A stretch of 64,000 nt of DNA. Source: Ciceribacter sp. L1K22 (lineage in GTDB: Bacteria; Pseudomonadota; Alphaproteobacteria; Rhizobiales; Rhizobiaceae). Numbering within the stretch: the first letter of the stretch is position 1; every line of letters starts with the position of its first letter. Location: the NCBI RefSeq assembly GCF_017599385.1, contig NZ_JAGFPK010000001.1, positions 3,603,436 through 3,667,435 on the forward strand, written 5' to 3'. A program made the position numbers and the translations under genes. This document shows, piece by piece, positions 43,172 to 52,591 of this stretch. Below the pieces are notes generated by a model, which saw nothing but the letters and a program-made list of their open reading frames with translations, was not told where the DNA came from and did not search any database.

Positions 43172-43765
43172 ATGTCAAAAGCCGCCACCGACCTGACCAT
43201 CCTTGTTATAGACGAGAATGCCATCAGGGCCTCGATCATCGAAGAGGGGCTGACTGAAGCGGGGCATCTGAATGTTCGGGTGATCCATGAGACGCATGGG
43301 GTGGCGCGTCTCATCGAGACGATGGATCCTGACGTCATCATCATCGACATAGAGAACCCAAATCGTGACATGATGGAGCATATGTTCCAGCTCACCCGCA
43401 TGATTTCGCGACCGATTGCGATGTTCGTCGACCGGTCCGACACCGCGGCCATTGAGGCTGCCGTCGATGCTGGGGTTTCGGCCTATGTGGTTGATGGCTT
43501 GAAGAAAGAGCGGATCAAGCCGATCCTCGACATGGCGGTGAGCCGCTTCAATGCCTTTAGCCGCCTGCAGCGCGAACTGGTCGAGGCACGCAATGCGCTT
43601 GAGGAGCGAAAGGTCATCGAACGCGCCAAGGGAATCCTGATGAAGATGCGGGGCTTGAGCGAGGAGCAGGCTTTCGCTCTGCTTCGACAGACCGCCATGA
43701 ACGAAAAGAAGAAGCTGGCTGACATCGCGCAAAGCGTCGTGACGGCCGCAGGATTGCTGCTGTAA
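43172..43765 (+). CDS. nasT: ANTAR-domain antiterminator NasT
   Basis: A 197-residue protein. N-terminal pseudo-receiver domain (LTILVIDENAIRASIIEEGL, VIIIDIENPNRDMMEHMFQL) and C-terminal ANTAR domain (LVEARNALEERKVIERAKGILMKMRGLSEEQAFALLRQTAMNEKKKLADIAQSVV). ATG 43172 is preferred; the upstream extension is unlike the family. NasT binds a two-hairpin RNA in the leader of nitrate genes and prevents termination; NasS holds it inactive until nitrate or nitrite binds. A matching leader lies 1.5 kb downstream. Confidence 0.92.
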   Translation: MSKAATDLTILVIDENAIRASIIEEGLTEAGHLNVRVIHETHGVARLIETMDPDVIIIDIENPNRDMMEHMFQLTRMISRPIAMFVDRSDTAAIEAAVDAGVSAYVVDGLKKERIKPILDMAVSRFNAFSRLQRELVEARNALEERKVIERAKGILMKMRGLSEEQAFALLRQTAMNEKKKLADIAQSVVTAAGLLL

Positions 43766-43790
43766 GCGCGGCGTTGATTGGAGAATGCTG

Positions 43791-45071
43791 GTGAGCGATA
43801 TGGTTTCAATCCAATCCGGTGATGGCGCCATCCACGCGCCTGTGATTGTGAACAGTAAGGAGCAGAGGACGCTCCGGGCGGGCTATATTCCCCTGATGGA
43901 TGCCTCGATCCTGATTGTCGCGGCGGAGCTTGGTTTTGCCACAAAAGAGGGGTTGCGTTTGGAACTGGTCCGGGACGTGACTTGGGCCAATGTCCGCGAT
44001 CGCCTTGCCTTCCGCCAGTTTGATATCGCGCACATGCTGTCGCCGATGCCGGTCGCATCCATGCTCGGGCTGGGATCCAATCCGTCGCCGACCATCGCGC
44101 CCTTTTCCCTCGGTCGCGGTGGCAATGCCATCACGTTGTCGGCCCGAATCTTCGAACGGATGAAGTCCTTAACCGGGCTGGGAGACGATGCAGATGCCCT
44201 CGCCAATGCAAAGGCTCTGGCGGCCTTGCTCGCCGATATGCGGGAGCGGGGAGAGCCGGTGCCAACGCTAGGGATGACCTATCCGTTCTCCTCGCATAAT
44301 TATGAGTTCCGCTACTGGCTGGCGGCTGGCGGTATTGATCCCGACCGCGACGTGAAGCTGGTGGTGGTTCCGCCACCGCTGACATCGGATGCGCTCGCGG
44401 CCGGCGCGATCGATGGCTTCTGCGTCGGGGCACCCTGGAACATGATTGCGTCGGAACGAGGAACGGGTCGGATCGTGGCTGCCAAGCAGGATATCTGGCC
44501 TTTGGCACCTGAGAAGGTGCTCGGCATGCGCCCGGACTGGGCCGATGCCAATAGTGACACGGTCTCTCGTTTGATCGTCGCGCTGGATCAGGCTGCGCGC
44601 TGGTGTGACGACCCCATTCACCACAACGAGCTTGCCGAGATCCTGAGCGCGCCGGAATACATCGCAGCGCCCACGAGCATCATTCGCCGCGTATTGAATG
44701 GGGAGTTCAGTCTCGATGCGCAGGGGAGAAAACGGGTCGTCCCGGATTATTTCCTCTTCCATCGTGGGGCGGCCAACCATCCGCGGCCAGATCAGGCATC
44801 ATGGATCTACAGCCAGATGCTTCGCTGGGGCCAGACAGACTTCAGCGATAAAGGCATGGCCCATGCTCGGAGCGCTTTTCGGCCAGACCTCTATCTGAAG
44901 GCGCTGGGACAGGATGCCGCACTGCCGGACGAGGCGAGCGAGAAGGGTGCTGGCGGCTATGAGGGTTTCGTGGACGGCAAGCGCTTTGACCCAGATCACC
45001 TTCAAGCTTACGTCGAGCGATTTCCAGTCCGATCAGGCTTGCCGTTGAGCCCGGTGACGTCGGATGGCTGA
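43791..45071 (+). CDS. nasS: Nitrate/nitrite sensor NasS (NrtA-like, cytoplasmic)
   Basis: About 426 residues from GTG 43791, which has GGAGA six bases upstream; ATG 43785 lies directly on that site. It is homologous to nitrate-binding proteins: LRAGYIPLMDASILIVAAELGF, LGMTYPFSSHNYEFRYWLAAGGIDPDRDV, GFCVGAPWN and SQMLRWGQTDF. Unlike nrtA downstream it has no signal peptide, so it stays in the cytoplasm, as expected for NasS, which binds nitrate or nitrite and releases NasT. Confidence 0.9.
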   Translation: MSDMVSIQSGDGAIHAPVIVNSKEQRTLRAGYIPLMDASILIVAAELGFATKEGLRLELVRDVTWANVRDRLAFRQFDIAHMLSPMPVASMLGLGSNPSPTIAPFSLGRGGNAITLSARIFERMKSLTGLGDDADALANAKALAALLADMRERGEPVPTLGMTYPFSSHNYEFRYWLAAGGIDPDRDVKLVVVPPPLTSDALAAGAIDGFCVGAPWNMIASERGTGRIVAAKQDIWPLAPEKVLGMRPDWADANSDTVSRLIVALDQAARWCDDPIHHNELAEILSAPEYIAAPTSIIRRVLNGEFSLDAQGRKRVVPDYFLFHRGAANHPRPDQASWIYSQMLRWGQTDFSDKGMAHARSAFRPDLYLKALGQDAALPDEASEKGAGGYEGFVDGKRFDPDHLQAYVERFPVRSGLPLSPVTSDG

Positions 45072-45218
45072 TGCGCTGCGGTGCACAATTCTGAGGCATC
45101 TGCACGGAAGGTCAGGTCTTCGAACGAGCACTCTGATGTTGCGAGCGTGGAGAGGTTTTGGCAATTAATATTAAAACAGCGCTTGTTTTTCAAATTCTTA
45201 ACATCGGCTAGTGCAAGC

Positions 45219-45233
45219 TGGCACAGTACTTGC
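45219..45233 (+). promoter_or_regulatory. Sigma54 (RpoN) promoter of the nitrate operon
   Basis: TGGCAC-AGTAC-TTGC matches the -24/-12 consensus, with GG at 45220-45221 and GC at 45232-45233, exactly 12 bases apart. Transcription should start near 45245. A dyad GTGCA-N15-TGCAC (45081-45105), 115-140 bases upstream, is a possible NtrC site. This makes the operon dependent on nitrogen limitation. Confidence 0.8.
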
Positions 45234-45244
45234 TTGGATTGATG

Positions 45245-45379
45245 TGTCCACGGTCAACGGCGACCGCGGGACGGATGAGCGCCGTCGAGCGCAGATAACC
45301 ATCAGACAATGACGTCGCAGGCTTCTTGCTGTCCGGCTCCTCCCGCCGAGACCTCGCAGGAATGCACGCGGCGTTTTTT
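45245..45379 (+). promoter_or_regulatory. NasT-responsive antitermination leader
   Basis: The untranslated leader of nrtA has a hairpin CGGTC-AACGGC-GACCG (45251-45266) whose six-base loop has A at position 1 and G at position 4, the ANTAR recognition signature. A second candidate is GAC-AATGAC-GTC at 45305-45316, also with A1 and G4 but a short stem. A terminator follows at 45344-45379. NasT bound here would let transcription pass into nrtA. Confidence 0.7.
45344..45379 (+). terminator. Conditional terminator in the nrtA leader
   Basis: CGCCG (45344-45348) pairs with CGGCG (45369-45373) around an inner structure (CGAG...CTCG at the base), followed by six T residues at 45374-45379 and more shortly after. 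It lies 47 bases before the nrtA start, as expected of a terminator overcome by NasT. Confidence 0.65.
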
Positions 45380-45425
45380 CGTTTTTCCGAACCTCACCGT
45401 CAACAAAGCTAATCAGGGGAACGCT

Positions 45426-46817
45426 ATGACTTTTCGCAAACTCAGCCTTCATGCGCTTATAAGTTGTCATGTGTCGATGGTCGCGATGTTCGCGTCCGGC
45501 GCAGCAAATGCCGAAATGCTCGATGTTGAGAAGGACGAGCTCAAGCTCGGCTTCATCAAGCTGACGGACATGGCGCCACTCGCGATTGCCAAGGAAAAGG
45601 GCTTCTTCGAAGACGAAGGTCTCTATGTCACGCTGGAGCCGCAGGCCAACTGGAAAGTCCTTCTCGACCGCGTGATCACCGGCGAGCTCGACGGCGCCCA
45701 CATGGTGGCAGGCCAGCCGCTGGCAGCCACGATCGGCTACGGCACGAAGGCCCATATCGTCACGCCCTTCTCCATGGACCTGAACGGCAACGGCATCACC
45801 GTGTCGAATGCCGTCTGGGAACAGATGAAGAAGAACATTCCGGCCGGCACCGATGGCAAGCCGCAGCACCCAATCAAGGCCGATGCGCTGAAGCCCGTCA
45901 TCGACGGCTACAAGTCGCAGGGCAAGCCCTTCAACATGGGCATGGTCTTCCCGGTTTCGACCCACAATTACGAGCTCCGCTACTGGCTCGCCTCCGGCGG
46001 CATCAACCCGGGCTTCTACTCGCCGAGCGAAGTCTCCGGCCAGATCAAGGCCGACGCGCTGCTCTCCGTCACCCCACCGCCGCAGATGCCAGCAACGCTG
46101 GAAGCCGGCACGATCGACGGCTACTGCGTCGGTGAGCCGTGGAACCAGGCCGCCGTCGCCAAGGGCATCGGCGTTCCCGTCATCACTGACTATGAAATCT
46201 GGAAGAACAATCCGGAAAAGGTTTTCGGCCTGACCGCCGAATTTACGGAGCAGAACCCGAACACAACTCTCGCGCTCACCAAGGCCCTGATCCGCGCCGC
46301 CGAGTGGCTGGATGCGGACAACAACGCAAACCGCGCTGAAGCCGTCGAAATCCTCTCCAAACCCGAATATGTCGGCGCCGATGCGGAGGTTATCGCCAAC
46401 TCGATGACCGGGACTTTCGAATACGAAAAAGGCGACAAGCGCGAGGTTCCCGACTTCAACGTTTTCTTCCGTTACAACGCCACCTATCCCTTCTATTCCG
46501 ACGCGATCTGGTACCTCACCCAGATGCGCCGTTGGGGCCAGATCCCGGAATTCAAGGATGACAGCTGGTACGACGAGACTGCCAAGTCCGTCTACAAGCC
46601 CGACGTTTACATGAAGGCCGCAGAACTGCTGGTCGAGGAAGGCAACGCCAAGAAGGAGGACTTCCCCTTCGGCACCGATGGCTACAAGCCGGCAACCACC
46701 GACTTCATCGACGGCGTGAGCTACGACGGCAAGAAGCCGAATGCCTACATCGACAGCCTCTCCATTGGGCTCAAGGGCAAGGAAAAGATCGAAGGCTCCG
46801 AGATCGTCGGCGGCTGA
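45426..46817 (+). CDS. nrtA: Nitrate ABC transporter substrate-binding protein NrtA
   Basis: About 463 residues from ATG 45426, preceded by AGGGGAA; the open frame continues 117 bases upstream over the leader. A Sec signal ([24 protein letters not shown]) ends near residue 29. Core motifs: [63 protein letters not shown] and [13 protein letters not shown]. It binds nitrate (or nitrite) in the periplasm. First gene of the transport-reduction operon. Confidence 0.93.
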   Translation: MTFRKLSLHALISCHVSMVAMFASGAANAEMLDVEKDELKLGFIKLTDMAPLAIAKEKGFFEDEGLYVTLEPQANWKVLLDRVITGELDGAHMVAGQPLAATIGYGTKAHIVTPFSMDLNGNGITVSNAVWEQMKKNIPAGTDGKPQHPIKADALKPVIDGYKSQGKPFNMGMVFPVSTHNYELRYWLASGGINPGFYSPSEVSGQIKADALLSVTPPPQMPATLEAGTIDGYCVGEPWNQAAVAKGIGVPVITDYEIWKNNPEKVFGLTAEFTEQNPNTTLALTKALIRAAEWLDADNNANRAEAVEILSKPEYVGADAEVIANSMTGTFEYEKGDKREVPDFNVFFRYNATYPFYSDAIWYLTQMRRWGQIPEFKDDSWYDETAKSVYKPDVYMKAAELLVEEGNAKKEDFPFGTDGYKPATTDFIDGVSYDGKKPNAYIDSLSIGLKGKEKIEGSEIVGG

Positions 46818-46908
46818 TCGAGATGAGCCGGGGCGCGCATCTCTGCGCCCCGGCCTCACACCATAAGTACCAGTAGATCAATGCCAACCATCGCCAGGGA
46901 CTGAAACC

Positions 46909-47994
46909 ATGACCGATGCGACTGAAAGCCTTAGCTCCCCCGACCTTTCCAAGGTCGAGCGCCGCGAGCGTCTTTTCCAGCGGATAAACCGCGCCGCCCG
47001 CTGGCTGGATGCCCTTGGCCTCGCCTGGGTGACCCCCATCCTCAGGATGGCGGCCGGAGACAATATCGGAGAGCAGCTCTCGGAGTTGAAGCGCGTCCTG
47101 ATCATTCCTCTCGTCGGCATCCTGGTCTTCCTGCTGCTCTGGGGTACACTCGCGCCACGCGTCCAGACCTCGCTCGGCGCCATTCCCGGTCCGGCGCAGG
47201 TTGCCGAACAGGTCGGCACGCTCTGGCAGGATTACCGCAATGAACGCGAGAAGGCCGCAGCCTTCTACGCCCGTCAGGATGAGCGCAATGCCAAGTTGGT
47301 TGCCGATGGCCAGCCGGACAAGGTCAAGAACCGCGCCTATACCGGCAAGCCGACCTATATCGACCAGATCGGAACCTCGCTCCTGACCGTCGCGCTTGGC
47401 TTCCTGGTCGGCACCCTGATCGCCGTTCCGATCGGCATTGCCTCGGGTCTCTCGAAGAGCTTCAACGGCGCCATCAATCCGCTGATCCAGATCTTCAAGC
47501 CGGTTTCGCCGCTCGCCTGGCTGCCGATCGTCACCATGGTGATCTCGGCCCTCTACGTTGATCCGGTCGACTGGCTGCCGAAGTCGATGGTGATCTCCGC
47601 CATCACTGTCACGCTCTGTTCGTTGTGGCCGACCTTGATCAACACCGCTGTCGGCGTCGCCTCGATCGACAAGGATCTCGTCAATGTCGGCAAGGTCCTG
47701 CAGCTTTCGACCGGCACCACGATCCGGAAGCTGGTGCTGCCTTCTGCCCTGCCGTTGATCTTCACGGGTCTGCGCCTGTCGCTGGGCGTGGGCTGGATGG
47801 TGCTGATCGCCGCTGAAATGCTCGCCCAGAACCCGGGCCTCGGCAAGTTCGTCTGGGACGAGTTCCAGAACGGCTCGTCCAGCTCGCTCGCCCGCATCAT
47901 GGTTGCTGTCTTCACCATCGGCATCATCGGCTTTGCGCTTGATCGGGTGATGTACGCGCTGCAGTCCGCCTTCACCTTTACGCAGAACCGTTGA
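46909..47994 (+). CDS. nrtB: Nitrate ABC transporter permease NrtB
   Basis: A 361-residue permease. An N-terminal cytoplasmic stretch precedes a first membrane helix ([21 protein letters not shown]). A soluble charged insertion of about 70 residues follows ([23 protein letters not shown]). The transmembrane domain then has the EAA-type loop region [36 protein letters not shown]. The insertion is longer than in many NrtB proteins. Works with NrtA and the fused ATPase. Confidence 0.92.
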   Translation: MTDATESLSSPDLSKVERRERLFQRINRAARWLDALGLAWVTPILRMAAGDNIGEQLSELKRVLIIPLVGILVFLLLWGTLAPRVQTSLGAIPGPAQVAEQVGTLWQDYRNEREKAAAFYARQDERNAKLVADGQPDKVKNRAYTGKPTYIDQIGTSLLTVALGFLVGTLIAVPIGIASGLSKSFNGAINPLIQIFKPVSPLAWLPIVTMVISALYVDPVDWLPKSMVISAITVTLCSLWPTLINTAVGVASIDKDLVNVGKVLQLSTGTTIRKLVLPSALPLIFTGLRLSLGVGWMVLIAAEMLAQNPGLGKFVWDEFQNGSSSSLARIMVAVFTIGIIGFALDRVMYALQSAFTFTQNR

Positions 47995-48004
47995 GGAGGC
48001 GCGC

Positions 48005-49765
48005 ATGAGCATGCTCCAACTCAAGGACGTTTCGAAAAGCTTCGGCGACGGCAAGACCCGCAATGAAGTCCTGGCCAACGTTAACCTGGACGTTACCGAA
48101 GGCGAGTTCATCGCCATCGTGGGCTTCTCCGGCTCGGGCAAGTCCACGCTGATCTCGCTCTTGACGGGACTTTCCCGTCCAGACGAAGGCAAAGTGCTGT
48201 TCAAGGGCGAGGAGATCGTGCGGCCGGACAGCGCCCGCGGCGTGGTGTTTCAGAACTATTCGCTGATGCCCTGGCTTTCGGTCCGCGCCAATGTCGCGCT
48301 CGCGGTCGACGCCGTCCACACGACGAAGTCCAAGGCCGAGCGTGCGGAACTGGTCGACGGCTATATCTCGATGGTCGGGCTTGCCCATGCCATCGACCGC
48401 AAGCCTTCGGAACTCTCGGGCGGCATGCGCCAGCGTGTTTCGGTCGCCCGCGCGCTCGCCATGCAGCCGGAAGTGCTTCTCCTCGACGAACCGCTCTCAG
48501 CGCTCGACGCACTCACCCGCTCCAAGCTGCAGGACGAGTTTGCGGCCATCTGCGAGAAGGAAAAGAAGACCATTGTCCTCGTCACCAATGACGTCGACGA
48601 GGCGATCCTGCTTGCCGACCGGATCATCCCACTCACGCCCGGCCCGAAGGCAACGCTCGGCAACAGCTTTGATGTGAAGCTTGCCCGGCCGCGCGACCGT
48701 GCCGATATGAACTCCGACGAGGAGTTCGTGCGCATCCGCGCCGAGGTCACCGAGTATCTGATGGATCTTGGCAAGAGCCGCGGCAGCGACATCGAAACCG
48801 GGATCGTTCTGCCGAACGTCGTGCCGATCACCCAGAAGCCGCAGCCGGAAAAGCTGCCGGAGGCCTATACGCGCAAGGCTCAGTCAGCGATCGATAAGGG
48901 CTATGTGGAATTCTTCGAAGTGAAGAAGGTCTACCCGACCCCGAAGGGACCACTCACCGTCGTCGACGGCTTCGACCTCAAGATGCGCCAAGGCGAGTTC
49001 ATCTCGATCATCGGCCATTCGGGCTGTGGCAAGTCGACGGTGCTCTCGATGGTCGCGGGCCTCAATCCCATCTCGTCGGGCGGCATCATCCTCGACGGTC
49101 GTGAAGTATCCGGCGCAGGTCCGGACCGTGCAGTCGTCTTCCAGGCGCCATCGCTGATGCCCTGGCTGACCGCACGCGAAAACGTGGCGCTCGGCGTTGA
49201 CAAGGTCTATCCCGACGCAACGCCCGCCGAGCGTCGCGACATCGTCGAATATTATCTCGCCCGCGTGGGGCTCGCAGACAGCATGCACCGCTATGCGGCC
49301 GATCTGTCGAACGGCATGAAGCAGCGGGTGGGCATCGCCCGCGCCTTCGCCCTGTCGCCGAAACTGCTCCTCCTCGACGAGCCCTTCGGCATGCTCGACA
49401 GCCTGACCCGCTGGGAGCTGCAGGAGGTGCTGATGGATGTCTGGAAGCGCACCAAGGTGACCGCGATCTGCGTCACCCACGACGTCGACGAGGCGATCCT
49501 GCTCGCCGACCGGGTGGTGATGATGTCGAACGGCCCGAAGGCGAAGATCGGCAACATCATGGAGGTAGACCTGCCGCGGCCGCGCAGTCGCAAGGCGCTG
49601 CTCGCCCATCCCGACTACTACGCCTATCGCGAGGAATTGCTGGAATTCCTCGAAGCGTATGAAGGTGGCGCCAATCCGAGCGCCGAGCAACTGGCATCCA
49701 TTCAGGAAAAATGCGCTGCCCGCGTCAAGCGCCAGCGGGCCGCCCGCATCGTCGCGGCGGAATAG
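48005..49765 (+). CDS. Nitrate ABC transporter ATPase, fused tandem NrtC-NrtD
   Basis: A 586-residue protein with two complete ABC ATPase domains. First domain: Walker [11 protein letters not shown] near residue 38, signature [16 protein letters not shown], Walker [13 protein letters not shown]. Second domain (from about residue 305): [10 protein letters not shown], signature [28 protein letters not shown]. Classic cyanobacterial NrtC and NrtD are separate proteins, with a receptor-like domain on NrtC; here the two ATPases are joined and the receptor domain is lacking. One chain should supply both nucleotide-binding sites. Confidence 0.9.
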   Translation: MSMLQLKDVSKSFGDGKTRNEVLANVNLDVTEGEFIAIVGFSGSGKSTLISLLTGLSRPDEGKVLFKGEEIVRPDSARGVVFQNYSLMPWLSVRANVALAVDAVHTTKSKAERAELVDGYISMVGLAHAIDRKPSELSGGMRQRVSVARALAMQPEVLLLDEPLSALDALTRSKLQDEFAAICEKEKKTIVLVTNDVDEAILLADRIIPLTPGPKATLGNSFDVKLARPRDRADMNSDEEFVRIRAEVTEYLMDLGKSRGSDIETGIVLPNVVPITQKPQPEKLPEAYTRKAQSAIDKGYVEFFEVKKVYPTPKGPLTVVDGFDLKMRQGEFISIIGHSGCGKSTVLSMVAGLNPISSGGIILDGREVSGAGPDRAVVFQAPSLMPWLTARENVALGVDKVYPDATPAERRDIVEYYLARVGLADSMHRYAADLSNGMKQRVGIARAFALSPKLLLLDEPFGMLDSLTRWELQEVLMDVWKRTKVTAICVTHDVDEAILLADRVVMMSNGPKAKIGNIMEVDLPRPRSRKALLAHPDYYAYREELLEFLEAYEGGANPSAEQLASIQEKCAARVKRQRAARIVAAE

Positions 49766-49774
49766 GAGAGAGTC

Positions 49775-52222
49775 ATGACGGAAAAACTGGTCATCATCGG
49801 CAATGGCATGGCGCCAGGCCGCATGCTCGAGGAACTGTTCGAAAGGGCCCCCGGCCTCTACCACGTCACGATCTTCAACGCCGAGCCGCGCGTCAATTAC
49901 GACCGCATCATGCTATCGCCGGTTTTGTCGGGCGAAAAGGCCTATGACGACATCGTGATCCACGACGATGCCTGGTATGCGACACACAGGGTGACGCTGC
50001 ACAAGGGTGCCAAAGTAACGGAGATCGACCGCCAGGCGAAGACAGTTACATCGGCGAACGGCATCACCGTGAGCTATGACAAGCTGGTCATCGCCACGGG
50101 ATCGCTGCCCTTCATCATCCCGGTTCCGGGCCATCAGCTGCCGGGCGTTCTTGCTTATCGCGATCTCGACGATGTCGAAAAAATGCTCAAAATCGCCGAA
50201 GGCAAAGGCCGTGCGATTGTCATCGGTGCGGGTCTCCTTGGCCTGGAGGCGGCTTATGGCCTCAAGCGTCAGGGGATGGATGTCACCGTCATCCACCTTA
50301 TGCCGACGATCATGGAGCGCCAGCTCGATCCGGCGGCTGCCTATCTCCTCGAAAAGGCACTGACCGAACGTGGCATAGAAATCATCACCAATGCCAACAC
50401 GAAGCAGATCCTCGGACCCGACAAGGTTGAGGGTATCGAACTCGAAGACGGTCGCGTGATATCGGGCGACATGGTGGTCATGGCCGTCGGTATTCGCCCT
50501 GCTTCCAGTCTCGCCAAGGAGGCGGGGATCGCCGTGAACAGGGGCATCGTCGTCGACGATGGTATGATGACCTCTGATCCGGATGTCTTCGCGCTCGGCG
50601 AATGTGCCGAACATCGCGGGACCTGCTACGGCCTCGTGGCGCCGCTCTATGAAGCCGCCCGGGTTCTCGCGGACCGCCTTACTGGCGGTACCAGCGAATA
50701 TCATGGCTCCGTCGTCAACACGAAGCTCAAGGTTACCGGCATCAATCTCTTCTCCGCCGGCGACTTCGCGGAAGCGCCGGACCGCGAGGAAATCGTGCTG
50801 CGCGATGCCTCGGCGGGCATCTACAAACGCCTCGTGCTGAAGGACAACAAGATCCTTGGCGCCGTCCTCTATGGCGAAACGGGCGATGGTTCCTGGTTCT
50901 TCGATCTGATGAAGCGCGGAACCGATATCTCTGAGATGCGCGACACCTTGATCTTCGGCCAGTCCTATCAGGGGGGAAGCCCGCTGGACCCTATGGCGGC
51001 CGTTGCAGCCTTGCCGGATGATGCAGAAATCTGCGGCTGCAACGGCGTCTGCAAGGGCAAGATCACGTCCACAATCACCGGCAAGGGTCTGACAACGCTG
51101 GACAGCGTGCGTGCCCATACCAAGGCATCTGCCTCCTGCGGCAATTGTACGGGGCTCGTCGAGCAGCTCATGTCGCTGACGCTTGGCGACGCCTACAATC
51201 CCGCCGCCGTCACGCCGATGTGCACCTGCACCGAACTCGGCCATGACGATGTCCGTCGGCTGATCAAGGCCAAGGGGCTGAAGACCATTCCGGCCGTCAT
51301 GCAGGAGCTGGAATGGAAGACCTCCTGTGGCTGTGCCAAATGCCGCCCGGCGCTGAACTACTATCTCGTCGCGGACTGGCCCGACGAATATGCCGACGAT
51401 TACCAGTCGCGCTTCATCAATGAGCGCGTTCACGCCAATATACAGAAGGACGGCACCTATTCCGTTGTCCCACGCATGTGGGGCGGGGTGACAAATGCCG
51501 CCGAACTGCGCGCCATCGCCGATGTCGTCGACAAATTCGATATCCCGATGGTGAAGGTCACCGGCGGCCAGCGCATCGACCTGCTCGGCATCGAAAAGGA
51601 AGACTTGCCCGCGGTGTGGGCAGATCTCGGCAAGGCAGGCTTTGTGTCAGGTCAGGCTTACGCAAAAGGTCTGAGAACAGTGAAGACCTGTGTTGGTTCC
51701 GACTGGTGCCGTTTCGGCACGCAGGATTCGACGGGGCTTGGCATCCGCATCGAAAAATTCATGTGGGGTTCCTGGACACCGGCCAAGCTGAAGCTCGCCG
51801 TATCCGGCTGTCCGCGCAACTGCGCCGAAGCCACCTGCAAGGATATCGGTGTCATCTGCGTGGACAGTGGCTTCGAGATCCACTTCGCCGGTGCCGCCGG
51901 CCTCGATATCAAGGGGACGGATGTCCTTGGCCTCGTCAAGACCGAGGACGAGGCGCTGGAGCACATCGTGGCACTCACCCAGATGTACCGCGAGCAGGGG
52001 CGCTATCTTGAGCGCATCTACAAATGGGCCAAGCGTGTCGGCCACGACGAGATCCGTCGGCAGATCATGGAGGATGCGGACAAGCGCCGCGCCTATTTCG
52101 ACCGCTTCGTCTTCTCCCAGAAATTCGCCCAGGTCGATCCCTGGTCAGAGCGGGTCTACGGCAAGGACAAGCATGAGTTCAAGCCGATGGCGACCATCAA
52201 CTACAATCAGGCTGCGGAGTGA
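49775..52222 (+). CDS. nirB: Assimilatory nitrite reductase [NAD(P)H] large subunit NirB
   Basis: An 815-residue enzyme that reduces nitrite to ammonium. N-terminal FAD/NAD(P)H domain (LVIIGNGMAPGRMLEEL, IVIGAGLLGLEAAYGLKRQGMDVTVIH). Two BFD-type [2Fe-2S] segments: CGCNGVCKGKI with CGNC, and CTCTELGHDDVRRL with CGCAKC. Sirohaem/[4Fe-4S] domain with TCVGSDWCRFG and GCPRNCAEATCKDIGV, the Cx5C and Cx3C pairs. All cofactor sites look intact. Ten bases after the ATPase gene; followed by nirD. Confidence 0.95.
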   Translation: MTEKLVIIGNGMAPGRMLEELFERAPGLYHVTIFNAEPRVNYDRIMLSPVLSGEKAYDDIVIHDDAWYATHRVTLHKGAKVTEIDRQAKTVTSANGITVSYDKLVIATGSLPFIIPVPGHQLPGVLAYRDLDDVEKMLKIAEGKGRAIVIGAGLLGLEAAYGLKRQGMDVTVIHLMPTIMERQLDPAAAYLLEKALTERGIEIITNANTKQILGPDKVEGIELEDGRVISGDMVVMAVGIRPASSLAKEAGIAVNRGIVVDDGMMTSDPDVFALGECAEHRGTCYGLVAPLYEAARVLADRLTGGTSEYHGSVVNTKLKVTGINLFSAGDFAEAPDREEIVLRDASAGIYKRLVLKDNKILGAVLYGETGDGSWFFDLMKRGTDISEMRDTLIFGQSYQGGSPLDPMAAVAALPDDAEICGCNGVCKGKITSTITGKGLTTLDSVRAHTKASASCGNCTGLVEQLMSLTLGDAYNPAAVTPMCTCTELGHDDVRRLIKAKGLKTIPAVMQELEWKTSCGCAKCRPALNYYLVADWPDEYADDYQSRFINERVHANIQKDGTYSVVPRMWGGVTNAAELRAIADVVDKFDIPMVKVTGGQRIDLLGIEKEDLPAVWADLGKAGFVSGQAYAKGLRTVKTCVGSDWCRFGTQDSTGLGIRIEKFMWGSWTPAKLKLAVSGCPRNCAEATCKDIGVICVDSGFEIHFAGAAGLDIKGTDVLGLVKTEDEALEHIVALTQMYREQGRYLERIYKWAKRVGHDEIRRQIMEDADKRRAYFDRFVFSQKFAQVDPWSERVYGKDKHEFKPMATINYNQAAE

Positions 52223-52226
52223 GGCG

Positions 52227-52562
52227 ATGAACGGAAACTGGATCGCGATTGGGACGATAGATGACATCCCGCTCCGCGGCGCGCGCTGCGTGAAGACACC
52301 CCAAGGCAAGATCGGGGTGTTCCGCACAGCCGAGAATGAGGTCTTCGCCATCGAGGATCACTGCCCCCACAAGGGCGGTCCGCTCACGCAAGGGATCGTG
52401 CACGGCAAGGCCGTGACCTGCCCACTGCACAACTGGGTTATCTCGCTGGAAACCGGCAGGGCGCTCGGGGCCGATGAAGGCGAAGTCAAGACCATCCCGG
52501 TCCGCAATATCGACGGTCATCTCTCCATCATGCTCGAAAGCATGATGGCCGCAGCCGAGTAA
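52227..52562 (+). CDS. nirD: Nitrite reductase small subunit NirD
   Basis: A 111-residue Rieske-fold protein. ATG 52227 follows GAGG and lies four bases after the nirB stop; the larger open frame upstream lies inside nirB. The Rieske-like motifs are AIEDHCPHKGGPLTQG and VTCPLHNWVISLETG, so the Cys-x-His and Cys-x2-His positions (CPH, CPLH) are present. NirD proteins often lack the cluster ligands, so binding a cluster here is possible. Partner of NirB. Confidence 0.93.
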   Translation: MNGNWIAIGTIDDIPLRGARCVKTPQGKIGVFRTAENEVFAIEDHCPHKGGPLTQGIVHGKAVTCPLHNWVISLETGRALGADEGEVKTIPVRNIDGHLSIMLESMMAAAE

Positions 52563-52591
52563 TTGGAAGATCAACGCGCGGAGCCGCAGAC

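Noticed and set aside
45198..46859. Long minus-strand frame (553 residues) opposite nrtA
   Set aside because: Antisense to nrtA with intact motifs; the translation has no recognisable fold and crosses the leader and terminator.
46771..48204. Minus-strand frame of 477 residues opposite nrtB
   Set aside because: Charged, repetitive shadow of nrtB with no family match.
49913..51433. Minus-strand frame of 506 residues opposite nirB
   Set aside because: Shadow frame; nirB has all its cofactor motifs on the plus strand.
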